In this document: piece after piece, positions 6,436 to 7,477 of the stretch
Numbering within the stretch: the first letter of the stretch is position 1
Layout of the letters: every line of letters begins with the position of its first letter
Source: Chitinivibrionales bacterium
GTDB lineage: Bacteria > Fibrobacterota > Chitinivibrionia > Chitinivibrionales > JANQEN01
Assembly: GCA_030593665.1 (NCBI GenBank)
Contig: JAUVGS010000095.1
Location: 1 to 7,477, forward strand
DNA length: 7,477 bases
Direction of reading: 5' to 3'
Notes under the pieces: generated by a model
The model's database searches: none
Told to the model about the DNA's origin: nothing
The model's input: the letters and a program-made list of their open reading frames with translations, nothing else
Translations under genes and position numbers: made by a program

Positions 6436-6458
6436 ATGTTTTATAACATGAATATGTT
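6436..6458. repeat. Two overlapping short inverted repeats (ATGTT / AACAT)
   Basis: Three five-base arms follow each other as ATGTT, four bases, AACAT, four bases, ATGTT. The middle arm can pair with either neighbour, giving two alternative perfect stems or two overlapping operator half-site pairs. The element lies about 40 bases upstream of the candidate -35 box, a usual place for an activator site. The region is AT-rich, and no regulator is identified. Confidence 0.35.
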
Positions 6459-6747
6459 CGTTGGTAGTATGGTTTCATGTATTCAGTGGCTACCTGGCCG
6501 ACAAAGGGTAAACGGGGAGGAAACACGGATTACTATTACGAGAAAAAATGAAAAATCGCACCCGCACAATGAAGCCTGGCCTAAAGGCTCGTAGCACACG
6601 ATTTTGGTTGATTACAATTTGGAATTATGATTATTCATAAACATTCACCACGTCCGAGTAACGAAGGAATATTTCACCCTTACAGGACTCTGAAAGATAA
6701 AAAAAATCGGATGAGGAGAAGAACAGGGACGAGTAGGATTAGGAGCC

Positions 6748-7467
6748 TTATTCCAAACTCCCCTGACAGGAAGAACCCGCACCGGCTGTGCAGGCATAGC
6801 AGTGGTTATTAATAACAATCTCACGGTTGCGGAGCTTTTCCATATCAAAATTATCTATATGGTTGGGTACGCCGTGATTGACCGGCAGCTCCAGCATCTG
6901 GTTGAAATCACAATCATACAGGATACCATCCCAGCCGACTGAGAGCGTTGTCCGGCACATGACATTATTCGCGGCAATCGGATTAAAAGCCTGCACCAGT
7001 AAGGTCATATAATCATCAAAGTTATCTGTCCTGAGCAGAAACTCAAGATACCTTCCAACAGGACAGTTGCTCAGGCAGAAAAGGGTATTGAACTTGATAC
7101 CATATTCGCTTTCCAGAACCCGTTTATACTCAAATTCAAGTGCGTTCTGCGAACCGGGCAGGTAGGCGCCCACCGGATTATGCACAAGGTTGAGAATCAG
7201 GTTGCTGCCGGGAATGCCGTATCCTTTATTATTAAGCAGTTTTATTATCTGAATAGCTTTGTTAAAACTGTCAACGCCGCGCTGTTTGTCGGATTTTGAC
7301 ATCCTGTAGTCAGGAAGGGAGGCTACCAGCTCCACCCTGTTATCAGTATACACATCAATAAAATGGCTATATGGTTCCTCTGTTAAAATGATAAGATTGG
7401 AGCGTACAATCAGCCTTCTTTTCAACGGCAGTGTTTCTTTAATAAACCATTCGAGGTGTGGATTCAT
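6748..7467 (-). CDS. ArsS-like arsenosugar biosynthesis radical SAM protein, N-terminally truncated
   Basis: The 239 residues match the C-terminal two thirds of the ArsS family (radical SAM domain followed by a DUF3641-type domain). Landmarks are RRLIVRSNLIIL (17-28), ELVASLPDY (46-54), NLVHNPVGAYLP (93-104), MCRTTLSVGWDGILYDCDFNQML (170-192), and HCYACTAGAGSSCQG (222-236). Cys171, 186, 223, 226 and 233 probably bind an auxiliary iron-sulfur cluster. Some family members carry selenocysteine; all these positions are ordinary cysteine codons here. The protein begins at MNPHLEWF, which in full-length members follows a conserved TGGAPE segment well inside the domain, so the CxxxCxxC SAM-cluster site is missing. 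Two in-frame stops (TAA, TGA) lie directly upstream of the ATG, so the gene does not simply continue past the edge in this frame. A frameshifted, split or decaying gene, or an assembly break, would explain it. ArsS acts after arsenic methylation in arsenosugar synthesis in characterised pathways. It is apart from the nqr operon, 488 bases upstream. Confidence 0.8.
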   Translation of the reverse strand: MNPHLEWFIKETLPLKRRLIVRSNLIILTEEPYSHFIDVYTDNRVELVASLPDYRMSKSDKQRGVDSFNKAIQIIKLLNNKGYGIPGSNLILNLVHNPVGAYLPGSQNALEFEYKRVLESEYGIKFNTLFCLSNCPVGRYLEFLLRTDNFDDYMTLLVQAFNPIAANNVMCRTTLSVGWDGILYDCDFNQMLELPVNHGVPNHIDNFDMEKLRNREIVINNHCYACTAGAGSSCQGSLE

Positions 7468-7477
7468 CTTTCATTAA

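Larger units (their letters stand above)
6260..6747. other. 488-base intergenic region without a convincing gene
   Basis: This AT-richer stretch separates the ArsS-like gene from the nqr operon. Open frames in it (for example 6308-6526 on minus, GTG start) have no ribosome-binding site and no recognisable protein. It holds a candidate promoter, a palindrome next to the operon start and a set of short inverted repeats, listed separately. A run of eight A (6699-6706) would be a U-run for transcripts from the ArsS-like gene, but no GC-rich hairpin precedes it. A weak five-base-pair hairpin, AGCCT/AGGCT, occurs near 6572-6588. I see no tRNA, rRNA or CRISPR repeat. Confidence 0.6.

Noticed and set aside
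6308..6526. 72-codon open frame on the minus strand in the intergenic region
   Set aside because: It starts with GTG without a ribosome-binding site, shows no recognisable motif, and overlaps the likely promoter.
6548..6640. 30-residue basic open frame on the plus strand
   Set aside because: It is preceded only by a GGGGAGG more than 20 bases away, has no known homology that I recognise, and is short enough to occur by chance.
6699..6760. Possible rho-independent terminator after the ArsS-like gene
   Set aside because: The eight-base U-run is real, but the sequence before it is polypyrimidine and forms only a four-base stem far from the run.
7468..7476. In-frame TGA before the ArsS-like start as a selenocysteine codon
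   Set aside because: A TAA stop stands directly beside it in the same frame, so readthrough would not rescue the reading frame.

Overview
The window looks like one piece of a bacterial genome from a cell with a periplasm and a moderate GC content. Almost everything lies on the minus strand. An octaheme cytochrome of the hydroxylamine oxidoreductase (HAO) family sits beside a membrane NADH dehydrogenase of the Nqr/Rnf type. This suggests an organism of the nitrogen cycle or an anaerobic respirer, for example a planctomycete related to anammox bacteria, a member of Desulfobacterota or a similar lineage. The sequence alone does not fix the phylum.

Layout, in the direction of transcription (right to left). 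At 7467-6748 is the C-terminal part of an ArsS-like (arsenosugar biosynthesis, radical SAM) protein. It has in-frame stops just upstream and lacks the radical SAM domain. A 488-base gap (6747-6260) follows, with a plausible promoter, two small inverted-repeat structures and no convincing gene. Then eight tightly packed genes run from 6259 to the left edge: a small RnfC-like double [4Fe-4S] protein in the position of nqrA, then nqrB, nqrC, nqrD, nqrE and nqrF, then a ferritin-like diiron protein, then an HAO-family octaheme cytochrome cut by the window edge. Junctions are overlaps of 4 to 14 bases or gaps of at most 15 bases, so the block reads as one operon.

How the genes may work together. 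NqrF supplies the NADH/FAD/[2Fe-2S] entry module. NqrD and NqrE form the membrane core. NqrC carries a good covalent-FMN motif on the periplasmic side. The ends of the usual pathway are altered: the nqrA slot encodes an iron-sulfur protein with no recognisable NqrA body, NqrB has no clear flavinylation motif, and NqrD has Tyr where one of the four intramembrane-cluster cysteines is expected. With a probably membrane-anchored HAO-type cytochrome in the same operon, a reasonable hypothesis is an Nqr-derived ion pump that exchanges electrons with a periplasmic multiheme nitrogen-compound oxidoreductase. The Rnf complex of Methanosarcina, which works with the multiheme cytochrome MmcA, is a precedent. 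The coupling is inference; the gene content and the residue changes are read directly from the sequence.
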